A stretch of DNA of 52,461 bases from an uncultured Succinivibrionaceae bacterium (GTDB lineage: Bacteria; Pseudomonadota; Gammaproteobacteria; Enterobacterales; Succinivibrionaceae). Every line of letters starts with the position of its first letter. Position 1 is the stretch's first letter. The stretch lies in assembly GCA_949286015.1 (NCBI GenBank), contig CASEBB010000008.1, positions 1 to 52,461 on the forward strand. The letters run 5' to 3'. The notes below the pieces were generated by a model. The model saw only the letters and a program-made list of their open reading frames with translations, did no database searches and was not told the origin of the DNA. The translations under genes were made by a program, and so were the position numbers. Of this stretch, positions 9,101 through 16,651 are shown one piece after another.

Positions 9101-10521
9101 TGACTTAAATTAGCGCTTAAGCCTTGGGTAGGAACGTAATTGTCCGTGTAGTACACGACAATCGATGGGCGTGGCAATTGCGCCAGCTCATTTAAGCGCT
9201 CGATAATGGTGATGCTAGCTTGATGCAGCGATAAGCCCTCATTGAGGCACTTTTGCACCATGCTCTGCAGAGCTTTACGCAGGTTGCCCTTAAAGTTGTG
9301 GCTGGCGCGCTCTAAGAGGTCGCTAAAGGACACCACCTCAGCATCTTTAGCGCTGGGTACGTAGTCCTCATGACGCAGCTTGGCAAAGGTCGCCTCACGC
9401 ACTTCCACGAGGTCGGCTGCGTTTTCAATGGCGGTTGCAGCAATCTCTTTGAGGACTTCAAGGAGGTCAGCGAGGTTGACGTTACCCACTGGCAGGTTAA
9501 AGCTTACCTGCATGCCATCAGGGGTAAAGTTTTTACCGAATTCTTTGACGCGCAGGCTATCAAAGGTTGGCACCAATGGGCGGTGCTGCAGATGCGCTAA
9601 GAGCTTAGGATTGAGCTCTAATTGGCGAATGAGCTCAGCGGCAATGATGGAGGCGGAGAAGCCCTCATAAGGGCGATAGGCGGTAGCGCTATTGCCAATG
9701 ATGTAAAACGAGGGCTCGACCTTACCGTAGTTACCGGTGTAGAGGTGGAGCTTATTATCGCCATGCTCTTGAGGCAGGTTAGGCTGGGCGTTTAAGGCAA
9801 GACGCAGCTTGAGGTGCTCTTTGCTGCACAGGTCGCGGATAAATTGCAGCGTGCTCTTAATGCCTTGGTGGGCTAAGAGAGACTCACTGGTGCAGATAAA
9901 GAGGATGTTGAGATTTAACTGTACCGAGTTATCGGAGAGCTCTTTTAAGGCCACAAGCATGGAGCCGGTGGCGCACTTGTTTTCTAAGACACCGAGACCC
10001 AATAAGGCATCTTCACGCGCTAAAGCACGCTTTAAGGCGGCAGTTAAGACGGCATTGCTGCCCACATTAAGCTTATAGGAGCGCTCTTCTTCAGCGTCGG
10101 CCTCGTCCTTTTTGGTGTGTGCTTGTGGGGCGCTTAAGGCCACTAAGGAATTGCTATCGCCTAAAGGGGCACCGCACAGCTCTAACAGACGCTGTCTTAA
10201 GTTGTCGGAATTGGTAGACAGGCCCTTGAGCATACCGTAGTGGTAAGGGCTGGTGGTATCGCTATGGCAGAGCAGCACCAGCGTATCCTGCACGTCGGCG
10301 ATGCCTTTGACGAGGGCTACGACGGAGCTCTTTTCCGAGGTCGTGTGCTCTTGTAAAAAGAGGTACTCTGGGTGATTTTTGAAGTAAGGGAATTCCTTGA
10401 GGCCATCGTAGATAGCCTGGGAGATCAAGGCAGGGCCCTTAGCATGAGCGACTGACGGAATCGAGATCAACCACTTGGTAAGAGTGATGGCCTCTTGAGC
10501 AAGGTTGGTGTTGAACTGCAT
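3139..10521 (-). CDS. Giant protein: degenerate RocB-like M20 peptidase domain with ~1850-residue disordered tail
   Basis: The protein has 2460 residues and no signal peptide or membrane segment, so it is probably cytoplasmic. Residues 1 to about 585 resemble the RocB branch of M20 zinc peptidases: LVLLCHSDTT (81-90), GLGVLENKCATGS, YTGNYGKVEPSFYI, RPYEGFSA and a final GGDLTQLTEHVH. The HxD pair is kept. By hand alignment the bridging Asp becomes Glu180, the catalytic Glu-Glu pair becomes Ser-Leu, and later Asp and His ligands become Gln and non-His. Catalysis is thus unlikely. A short coiled-coil-like stretch (about 595-640) leads into roughly 1850 residues rich in Ala, Ser, Thr, Asp and Gln. 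Within that tail are two Lys/Phe patches (FSKFFKRKDEAEDK and INKIGSLFKIDIKGAFSKLQ), a His cluster and a less repetitive C-terminus. A GGGAG lies about 12 bases before the ATG. Function is unknown. Confidence 0.85.
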   Translation of the reverse strand: MQFNTNLAQEAITLTKWLISIPSVAHAKGPALISQAIYDGLKEFPYFKNHPEYLFLQEHTTSEKSSVVALVKGIADVQDTLVLLCHSDTTSPYHYGMLKGLSTNSDNLRQRLLELCGAPLGDSNSLVALSAPQAHTKKDEADAEEERSYKLNVGSNAVLTAALKRALAREDALLGLGVLENKCATGSMLVALKELSDNSVQLNLNILFICTSESLLAHQGIKSTLQFIRDLCSKEHLKLRLALNAQPNLPQEHGDNKLHLYTGNYGKVEPSFYIIGNSATAYRPYEGFSASIIAAELIRQLELNPKLLAHLQHRPLVPTFDSLRVKEFGKNFTPDGMQVSFNLPVGNVNLADLLEVLKEIAATAIENAADLVEVREATFAKLRHEDYVPSAKDAEVVSFSDLLERASHNFKGNLRKALQSMVQKCLNEGLSLHQASITIIERLNELAQLPRPSIVVYYTDNYVPTQGLSANLSQDRELFMILDGLLQHLPKDSPLVPVMGAYYGATDANFLRPEHTTEALETIAQECPLGINSNFYQGLNVPTITLGVSGGDLTQLTEHVHVQMCQYLPAFVLKLTEALSNNPENSLEQSHTDDLQRHLEELEKQAESIAAATVTEIQTIEQQKQQQAGFYAEVTQGTLTPHSLDSFLKQRFTRQQQETPADEQVTEDNADSEDQENKVTLQGAAPFAEISTAPVKQNSSTAQAAKSNKGKNASTAASDTAQKADSVDTADAASTADAESKEAVSGQISATDTDTNTPLEVEMVSNDNEDSLEPAEEDAAKNSTIATSSMPVSHSSSANAAQGSAATKQDKTARGKDSTASKKQGAKNKKAKGKDTANRVAPEKNAQQASATETTQEELTPTTISLQSVHGTSADAANLAYGGTIPVQRDMAENIDQTNAVLDSYVMHTSAVLSDSDSVLPAAEDSAAQSEASTNEAAASAADEIAVSSSKDKIISHKDTTEKQIAQDSIPSPVEGNTPAAAALAAALAAQQQAEAKAMAAAQNNENVHAPEVERDRMIIAPILSGDGRGEPILEPTKVEVLTVDGPKGSATSTLFKSKAVSAFSKFFKRKDEAEDKAESKEDASKLQTKSSTTTTTSAFVSTATMSAQEHTAQPELTTAVSAEQPVTTQDASAVSPNSTATIAATTSEHLADSDAANTAATVSAAANDASIASASATSRTSAATTSPASESAAPTAAQDDSEAEITAPAPVSASAAAAANAAKADTSAPVEDKSENKLESLTAALNPQNAINKIGSLFKIDIKGAFSKLQEHTKSAPHHSSHHHKKEPVFNPHAAVDNIDVTDPDDDQEPTLSAPNPQLVGDSAASTTASVSPAGDAASDAKPEIAAKDAAAAATKSSLDSLDSAPTTGNDQDNAVNEEALVSELDAIVAADMAASSDEATDRVIAALHSGTDSEHQQTVSANTPRPNAPWQDLLVAATADGTSQDKSADAEQNSTASASSRTAATNDADGQSQSKAHAAATDTKAKAEASNASAKSSNAPQSANADNASEAKSVLADADLTAAKVNALITSSLKERLEQNQLATIGDPLQYQSGSMGLALADGVYATAISFGESFTAESGSSVAATSKDAERKDSAAAASKAADSAATSTKASADATNEAQAQATASQAVTQDQSAADAAQSVTATAANDATSAPSAATAEAYATAAADADADAAAKAADSKNEPATPAESLGLEHSSAAPTDSEAAKQESSATDAAANATTQAAQTVATAQATAAQDAASSRAAQDSTQSNAAQGLAIPSLDAVQRALEQVRSTKRAATVSVTTNAENTLPSAAATKTDARAPTAEAQAPQAAADSDSKARLTTEQAIMDLAVGSVSSDNDDTLERFDPAQAFVKMLFADDEEAAAAAKAAQEAAQAEQEAKAAAAQPSRREEEDSAAIASIMADYFEGDSNSGNTRNSSSNSSSSSSAGAKPNATARQNSSRRSNAQESTAATTQGAESLNAYTAHIRSRLNQLQSAEGATNNSAPANNSAPAKASTPSGDRAQNKAQASVSAKANASASTKASANAKANTTAGTLAPPAKSSAAPAQNATRGSGTASSISDLNERRAALRRAMYGEDHATASAPRRTFQRQSEVAKHEKPNYSYGRYGADGDLNPAYGNAVVKKGTRPQGTYIDLNEYGTATSYDPSQVSAAYGAPAQAPDSGTTNTTHGSGTSSFYSPKREAAASGKGWGLDQRASAAGNKRGSGYTPSRQPFNSVFKSTSKSNGRTGPNLSAPPAASYKVNPLPEQDEAAASLAAMANENSNRNLRRHATRDSSGKFVSTRGQNKANNTAATNSTEMPEGGSAEALQPTPQPVLNPESTRVVQEGHKHQTIGIVPLQPDNAIPMESLSTSNSGVRIVRAKNAVTPSIAGTAANRQGEKVVYAQGGAMVISKRITADQASSLLNQRHEEAVESEPTQPTAIAGDLRTNAELSESTKRMRAEQEKLPTTIVVRGK

Positions 10522-10783
10522 TGTAATCAGAGCTCCCTCTCAAGGGAGCAGCTAAAACCGTCACCTCAAGGCAGGAGGGCAAAGAGGCTGCTGTTATAGC
10601 CTGTAGGTCATACCGCATGTGAGGTATGCTGCTACAGAGGAAACAGGAGCCGGAAACAAGAAACAGGAAAAGCCCCGCAAGGGGGTAGTACTTTAGTTTA
10701 GCGTGTATTGCTAATTGTGGCTAGACAGAGGTGCTGAAAGCGCGACATCAGACAAAGCACGGAGTGAGCTTACAGCACCACTA

Positions 10784-10937
10784 GGGAATGAGAGCGCTCA
10801 TAACTGACGGATGCAGGGGGGAGTGCTGGCAACAACCTACACCTCGAGATAAAGGGGGCAGGTGAGCCTGAGCCTACTTTCAGGTGTGACCAGCATGATT
10901 GCCATACATCCCGTCATCTCTGTAGTCAGTCGTTCCT
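10784..10937 (+). repeat. Intergenic repeat R1, copy 2
   Basis: It opens with GGGAATGAGAGC and closes with GTAGTCAGTCGTTCCT. The central ACCTCGAGATAAAGG is the family core in the opposite orientation to copies 1, 3 and 4. Confidence 0.7.
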
Positions 10938-11190
10938 GAGCGTTACCAATAAGAGGAAACACAGAGGTTACACTGAACACTGGTGACTCACAGCGCCTCA
11001 TGAGACCGTGTTTACACCATAAGATTGGTCGCAGAGAGCAGCGCTGGCAGTGTGGGCCTTATGAGTGCTCTGTGCCTGTGGCAGCAAGCCTCATCTCAAG
11101 CTCATACCTGTCATACTGGGAGTAATGTCAGCAGTCGTATGAAGTGACTGCCGCGCTTGCTACTGAGCGTAGAGTCAAACCTCTGCTCCT
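10938..11190. other. Intergenic, nothing recognised
   Basis: Between repeat R1 copy 2 and the mepM terminator I see no gene or clear structure. Confidence 0.4.
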
Positions 11191-11233
11191 AAAAACAAGA
11201 GGCGGCAGTCGCTCTGAAGAGTGGCTACCGCCT
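11191..11233 (-). terminator. Rho-independent terminator after mepM
   Basis: Read on the minus strand, AGGCGG (11228-11233) pairs with CCGCCT (11200-11205), with further pairing of AGCCACTCT and AGAGCGACT inside. A TCTTGTTTTT run follows. It lies about 80 bases downstream of the mepM stop. Confidence 0.75.
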
Positions 11234-11315
11234 GTAGTCGTAAGAAAGCTTTTGCCCCATCGCCTCATCACACCACAGCACAAGCGCTTTGGCGTTAGGG
11301 CCTGCTGGCTCTGCT

Positions 11316-13160
11316 CTAAGGCTGCGCTAAAGCTAAGCGATCGTTTTGCAAGTCAGCACGCAGGATCTTGACGTTATTGGCAAAAGCCTCACGCTGCTCA
11401 CGGGCTAAGTTTGGATGGTTAGCCGTTGGCAGCTTGATCTTGAGTGGATCTACAGGGCGATCGTTAATGCGCACCTCGTAGTGCAGGTGAGGGCCTGTAG
11501 TACGACCCGTGTTACCACTACGGGCAATGAGCTGACCTGCGGTCACCTTTTGGCCACGTTTGACCTCATACTTGGAGAGGTGCATGTACACGGTGGAGTA
11601 GTTGTTAATGTGGCGTACAATGACGTAGTAGCCAGCAGCGCGCTGATAACCGGCAAAGCTCACTATACCATCGGCTGGGGCATACACAGGCGTACCCACT
11701 GCAGCCTTAAAGTCGACGCCATTGTGCGGGCTAATGCGCCTCGTCACAGGGTGGCGACGATTAGGGTTAAACTGCGAGTTGATCTTGATGTCACCGGCCA
11801 TAGGGAAGCGTCTAAAGACACCTGCGGTTGGGGTGTACTCGTTTTCACCGTAGTAGTTTTGATCCTCTGGATTCATAAAGGTCTCAAAAGTACCTTGGGT
11901 GGTCTCAAGATGTACCGCTGAAATCAAGGCCGAGGTGCCAATACCCGTAAAGAGCACGCGGAAGCTATCGCCACGGTGCATCTTTTTAAAGTCCACCTTA
12001 TTGGCAAACAGCTGCGTAATGGTCTTAACCTCAGATGGGGTTAAACCAGCACGGTGGCCCGCCTGCGCAAAGCTCTCACCACTGGCAAGCGAGTTGATCA
12101 CCAGCCGTGGTCGATGTGGGTTAACGTTATTGGCGCGATCACGCTCTGCTTTGGCCTTTTGTGCCGCTGCTAAGCGCGCATCCTTTTCCGCACGCTCTTT
12201 GATCACCTCTGCTGCATGCGGCATGGTGCTGGCCTCGGCTACCTGCGCTAAAGCAGTTGCAGAAATGTGGCTGTTAAGGCTCTCATGTACGACCTTAAAA
12301 TCATCACTGCCGGAGTTGCGGGTAAAACGCACTTGCTGAGCGTTGCTTAAGTTTTTGACCACCTCTTTGACGACGTTTTCCTCGTCTACCAAGAAGTAGA
12401 TATTGTCGCCAATGCTTAAGTTGAGGTCAGAGCCTGATGCGACCTTAGTGATGCGGTTTAAGGTGGCGTAAGGCAGATCAAGGTAGTTGAAGATAGCCGA
12501 GAAGTTATCACCCGACTTGACCGTATAGCGGTACCACGTGCCCTGAGGTCGCTGGTCTTGAGAGTCTGCCGTGGTGGCTTCGCTGCTTCCAGCAGTAGCA
12601 GCTAAGGAGCTGCTCTCAGTGTTGTTAGCACTTAAGGAGGCACCGGCGCCTGTGGAAGTCTTGGTGCGGTCGGCCCATGTGCCTGCGATTACTGGACGGT
12701 CGCCAATAATGTCAGAGGCAGTTTGCCGCTGGGTAGTACTGCCATCACCACCCACAAAGATGTCCTCATCTGAGGAGAGGGCGCGGATTTCTGCTTGTTC
12801 GGCTGTGGTGGTGTTGTTTTGCAGAATAGGATCGTGCGCAGAGAAGTACTGGCTAGGGATGTCGTAGTCTTCGTAGTTCTCGGCAAAAGGCGTCTGCTCA
12901 TTGTGGCTGGCAGCAGCGGAGAGCTCTTGCAGGCGCTGATCAGTTTGCAAATACTCTTGCTCACTTGCAGTTAAGGTTTGCTTTGGTCGTGAGGTTAAAT
13001 ACTCCCATGTCTTTGGCATTGGCAGTACCAGCACGGCACACAGAATTACGGTGATAGCGACACCGAAAATGTGCTTTTTAGGCAGGATATAAGGCGAGGC
13101 GGTGTAGAGTGCTACATAGTCCTCGTGAGACATCCGGCTGGTGACTTTGATTTTGATCAT
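11316..13160 (-). CDS. mepM: Murein DD-endopeptidase MepM (M23 family)
   Basis: This is a periplasmic metallopeptidase that cuts peptidoglycan cross-links and makes room for new strands. A short cytoplasmic N-terminus is followed by one membrane anchor (about residues 29-50, HIFGVAITVILCAVLVLP). A disordered Ser/Thr-rich linker leads to an OapA/LysM-like domain (RYTVKSGDNFSAIFNYL) and a Csd3-type second domain (SLASGESFAQAGHRAGLT). The C-terminal M23 zinc domain keeps the ligands in PHNGVDF and HLHYE. At 614 residues it is longer than E. coli MepM (about 440), mostly because of the linker. No clear Shine-Dalgarno precedes the chosen ATG; an internal Met at residue 10 (MSHEDY) is possible. A terminator follows. 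Confidence 0.9.
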   Translation of the reverse strand: MIKIKVTSRMSHEDYVALYTASPYILPKKHIFGVAITVILCAVLVLPMPKTWEYLTSRPKQTLTASEQEYLQTDQRLQELSAAASHNEQTPFAENYEDYDIPSQYFSAHDPILQNNTTTAEQAEIRALSSDEDIFVGGDGSTTQRQTASDIIGDRPVIAGTWADRTKTSTGAGASLSANNTESSSLAATAGSSEATTADSQDQRPQGTWYRYTVKSGDNFSAIFNYLDLPYATLNRITKVASGSDLNLSIGDNIYFLVDEENVVKEVVKNLSNAQQVRFTRNSGSDDFKVVHESLNSHISATALAQVAEASTMPHAAEVIKERAEKDARLAAAQKAKAERDRANNVNPHRPRLVINSLASGESFAQAGHRAGLTPSEVKTITQLFANKVDFKKMHRGDSFRVLFTGIGTSALISAVHLETTQGTFETFMNPEDQNYYGENEYTPTAGVFRRFPMAGDIKINSQFNPNRRHPVTRRISPHNGVDFKAAVGTPVYAPADGIVSFAGYQRAAGYYVIVRHINNYSTVYMHLSKYEVKRGQKVTAGQLIARSGNTGRTTGPHLHYEVRINDRPVDPLKIKLPTANHPNLAREQREAFANNVKILRADLQNDRLALAQP

Positions 13161-13456
13161 GACGCGGGTAAGTAAAAAGAGCTAAGAGCTAAGAGTGGAT
13201 TGGTGCCTACGTTTTAGCAAGGGAAACTTAGGCTAGGCCTAGCAAGGATACGGCTGCGGCCCAAAGACAAGAGTGTAGCTTATTTGCCGTAAGAGGGATA
13301 GGCGTAAAAACTTAGGGTGGTATGGTAGTAGGTGAGGGCAGAAAGCCCAAAGCTGCGGGGCTGCGTGTAACTTAGCTACAAAGTAGAGTGTGGGAAGTGA
13401 GTAGTTTTGCCCTGTTTGGGGGATTAGGGCGTGCGGCATGGCAACGCTCACAAGGT

Positions 13457-13609
13457 AAGGAACAACTGACTTTAGAGATGACGGCATTTAAGGCAATTAT
13501 GCGTGCCACTCTGCAGATAGGCGCAGGCTAGCCTGCACCTTTTATCTCGAGGTGGGGAAACTTACTCTCACTTAACCTTGCCACCGTCACTTATGAGATC
13601 ACTCCTCCT
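13457..13609 (-). repeat. Intergenic repeat R1, copy 3
   Basis: The left end is AAGGAACAACTGACTTTAGA and the right end TTATGAGATCACTCC. The core CCTTTTATCTCGAGGT is near identical to copy 4. A fragment reading CTTAGGTTCGCGG (about 13652-13665), like one end of repeat R2, follows. Confidence 0.75.
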
Positions 13610-13920
13610 GAGGGTGATCGCGGTGATGTTGTCCTATGTTGTGCCGCCAGATCTTAGGTTCGCGGACAAGGTTGAGGCCCCATAAGCGCACAATGATAGC
13701 TTAGGTTATGAAGTGCACAGTGGCGCTGTTCACCTTTGTGTTTCGCTGTTATGGTGTGGGGTACCGCCGGTGTTTTCTCTGGGGCTCAGGGGCGTGGAGA
13801 CTCGTAAGAGTGCTTCTTTGTGGTAAAGGTGCACCCCGAGAGCATCCAGCACACAGAGTCCAGCCAGCGTTGTCCGCTACCGCCTTTGTTACCGCCCTCG
13901 TTCCTTGTTACCGCCCTGCG
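13610..13920. other. Intergenic, no gene supported
   Basis: Apart from the R2-like fragment near 13652 I see nothing here. A plus-strand ORF starting at 13708 has an unnatural Arg/Cys/Trp-rich composition and no ribosome site. Confidence 0.4.
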
Positions 13921-14166
13921 TTACAGCAGCGTAAAGATCAGGGCGATCTCTCCCGCGATAACGGCGATGAGAATCATGGTGGTGACAAGCCCCTGCCAGC
14001 AGGTGGGGTAGCCTAAGGAGAGGTATTGGCCTAAGGCGCCTCGCTGATTGATGATCGAGCTGGCGGTGCGGGCAAACCACAGGTCGCGCTTACTGCGCAA
14101 AGCAAAACGCACCACGAGGGTAGTAAGAAAAGCGCAGATAAAGCAGAGGATGATCTTAGTGAGCAT
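13921..14166 (-). CDS. Small two-helix membrane protein, hypothetical
   Basis: The 81-residue product has a hydrophobic N-terminal segment (KIILCFICAFLTTLVVRFAL) and a C-terminal one (GLVTTMILIAVIAGEIALIF), separated by a basic loop. This is the pattern expected of a two-span inner-membrane protein, and the codon use is normal for the window. I do not recognise a family. No Shine-Dalgarno is visible before the ATG, which lowers confidence. It stands alone between mepM and the divergent SLC13 transporter. Confidence 0.5.
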   Translation of the reverse strand: MLTKIILCFICAFLTTLVVRFALRSKRDLWFARTASSIINQRGALGQYLSLGYPTCWQGLVTTMILIAVIAGEIALIFTLL

Positions 14167-14552
14167 GGGTAGTGAGTTTTAGTGTGGTGGATATGGTGGC
14201 GTGCTCAAGGGGAAAAGGAGCTTCAGGGTAAGCCCAGCGCAATCATGCCACCTACGCATGAGGGGTACGCACATCACTCCTATCTCTACCATTATCGCCA
14301 TTACGTGCACAAGTCTCTTGCACAAAGCTATCACCTTGCGGGCCTTTTGCTGCAAAAAATTTGATTTAAGTAGAGAACTGAGCAGAATTTTCCCGCTTTT
14401 ACAGTAAAGCCAACTATCATAAGACCCCGTACCCACTAGAAAACGGGCTCGCGGCACCAATCTCTCTTTTCAGTCGCAGCTCCTAAGGCGTTTTCTGTGT
14501 AGGCAGAAAACGGCGGTACTCTGTGTTTGGGAGATGTCGTGAGGAGGAGTTA
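14167..14552. other. Divergent intergenic region before the SLC13 transporter
   Basis: Promoters for the small membrane protein and the transporter must lie here, but I find no convincing -35/-10 pair. The only strong signal is the GAGGAGGAG ribosome site at 14540-14548. Confidence 0.4.
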
Positions 14553-15827
14553 ATGGATCACTCACAAGCCATCATGACCCTAATTGTCTTAGGCGTGGTG
14601 GCATTTTTATTTGTTACGGAGCTCATTCCGCTAGCAGTTACTGCTATCGGTGCCAGTGTGGCGCTGGGCGCTTTAGGTATTCTGACACCGCAAGAGGTCT
14701 TTTCCGGCCTTTCCAATTCAACCGTGGTGCTGTTTGCCGGTATGTTTGTCGTCGGCGCGGCCATGCTCGAGTCAGGACTAGCGCAGACCATAGGCAACTC
14801 GGTAGTAAAGCGTGTTGGTACCAAAGAAGTCCCATTGATGTTTGCGGTGATGATGCTGACGATTACCATGTCGTCCTTTGCTTCAAACACCGGTACCGTT
14901 GCCTGCTTAATGCCAGTGATGATTGGTATCTGCGTGGCTGCAAAGATTCCATGCTCGCCTATTTTGATGGGCCTTGCCATTGCCGCTAACACCGGTGGCA
15001 CCATTACCATGGTTGGTACCCCACCAAACATCATTGCTGTGGGTGCGCTGCAATCGGCCAAGATCGAGCCATTTGGCTTCTTTGAGTTTGCCATTATCGG
15101 TATCCCGCTGTCGCTCATGTCCGTGGCGTACATGATCTTCATTGGCCGTCGTTTGGTACCACATAACTACGCTGATGTGGGCGCAGTCTCTAATGTAGCC
15201 TCTAGTGGTGGCACGCCACGCGCGCGTTTCTTATGCCTGCTCATCCTCATCTTTGTGCTGCTGGGCTTATGCGTGGGTATCCCTGGTCTCTCGCAAGAGA
15301 TGGTGGCGGTGATTGGTGCTTTAGCTTGCGTGCTGTGCGGCTGTATTTCTGAAAAGAGCGCCTATCAAGGTATCGACTGGGTGACCATCTTCCTCTTTGC
15401 CGGTATGCTGCCTTTAGCTGATGCGCTGGAAAAGACCGGTGCTGGTGCCATGATCGCCGATCAGGTGGTGGGTTTAATGGGTGATAAGCCAAGCCCATAC
15501 CTCTTCATGTTTGTGCTCTTCTGCCTCTCGTGCGGTCTGACACAGTTCATGTCCAACACCGCTGCGGCGGCGCTGCTCTGCCCAATCGGTATTTCCATTG
15601 CGCAGAAGATGGGCTGCTCGCCATACCCAGTGATTATGGCTATTGCCATTGCCGCCTCGTGCGCCTTTACCACCCCTGTGGCGACGCCACCTAACACCTT
15701 AGTGATGGGCCCTGGCAAATTTAAGTTTGTCGACTACATCAAGGTCGGTGTGCCACTGGTGGTGCTGTCGCTGCTCATCTGCATGGTGGTCATTCCAATG
15801 GCATGGCCTTTCTTCCCAGAGAGCTAA
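14553..15827 (+). CDS. SLC13/DASS-family anion symporter
   Basis: The 424-residue inner-membrane protein belongs to the divalent anion:Na+ symporter family, whose substrates are dicarboxylates, citrate or sulfate. The two inverted repeats each carry the Ser-Asn-Thr sodium/substrate motif: SSFASNTGT in the first half and TQFMSNTAAAAL in the second. Each is followed by a proline-rich turn (MVGTPPN and VATPPNT). About 11 hydrophobic segments span the protein. I start at the ATG at 14553 because GAGGAG lies five bases before it; a frame open to 14523 has no such site. A dicarboxylate substrate would suit a succinate-producing anaerobe, but the sequence does not settle this. A weak hairpin (15861-15886, no T-run) follows the stop. 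Confidence 0.88.
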   Translation: MDHSQAIMTLIVLGVVAFLFVTELIPLAVTAIGASVALGALGILTPQEVFSGLSNSTVVLFAGMFVVGAAMLESGLAQTIGNSVVKRVGTKEVPLMFAVMMLTITMSSFASNTGTVACLMPVMIGICVAAKIPCSPILMGLAIAANTGGTITMVGTPPNIIAVGALQSAKIEPFGFFEFAIIGIPLSLMSVAYMIFIGRRLVPHNYADVGAVSNVASSGGTPRARFLCLLILIFVLLGLCVGIPGLSQEMVAVIGALACVLCGCISEKSAYQGIDWVTIFLFAGMLPLADALEKTGAGAMIADQVVGLMGDKPSPYLFMFVLFCLSCGLTQFMSNTAAAALLCPIGISIAQKMGCSPYPVIMAIAIAASCAFTTPVATPPNTLVMGPGKFKFVDYIKVGVPLVVLSLLICMVVIPMAWPFFPES

Positions 15828-16651
15828 CGCAACCTGAGCGTATAACTTCTTAGGAGCAACGCCTCGGCAAAGCACAAGCTGAGGCTGGCTCTAGACTTGA
15901 GCTCAGCTGTTGGCGTAGCCTCACAGGGGAAAGAGGGGCGTGGCAGCTGCAGCAGATGCTGCTTAGCCGTCATAAAGTTTCGTTGCCGTCACATCTTGTG
16001 CACAGCTTTGTATAACGCGCTTATCGCGCAAGAGGCTGTCTGCTACTATAGAAAGAGCTTGAGGCACAGGCCTCAGCGCTTTCGTGCGTATGTAGCGTTT
16101 TTTCCCGTGTGCTTGCTCCCGACTGTGCCTCGTAATGGTGTATTTCCTGCTTGCGGGCTCAGACAGCATAGGGTAGATGGAAGTAAGCACAAGTGTAAGT
16201 CAGGTCACCGTCACCACAAGTTGTAAGTAAGCCGCTTTGCAAGCAAACGCAGCTTGTGCGGGAGGGGACAAACTCTAGTATTAGCCACTAGCGTGAGATA
16301 GCCTGAAGGAACCTTAAGGCGTGATTACAGTGGTGGTTAGTGAGGAGATGCTTACAGTGAGCTTATAGCGCTGGGCGCAAGGTAAGAGCTAAGCTTTTTG
16401 CACTTAATGTGCTCCTTACTCGGTTCTTTACTTGAGGCGCCACGCCAAAGCCCAAAAGATACGACTAAGGGTGGGATTCTTTGGAGACTACTCTTAGTAG
16501 TAGGTGGAGATCTTGTTCTTGGAGGGGTCGTGTGACCACAAGCCGATGCGGCTTACTTCTGCGGTAGGGTGGTAGCGACTGTGGCCATAAGCTACGGTGC
16601 TCTGACTACTTGGCGGGAGGCCGAGGCGGTTTTGTCGCATGCTTTGTAAAT
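15828..16651. other. Long intergenic region, mostly unexplained
   Basis: This holds a weak hairpin (GCCTCGGC/GCTGAGGC near 15861-15886). ORFs on both strands here have poor composition and no ribosome sites. I find no repeat-family member, tRNA or known RNA. Confidence 0.4.

Noticed and set aside
15897..16226. ORF of 109 codons between the SLC13 and SHMT-like genes
   Set aside because: Composition is Cys/Arg/His-rich, and there is no ribosome site or recognisable motif.
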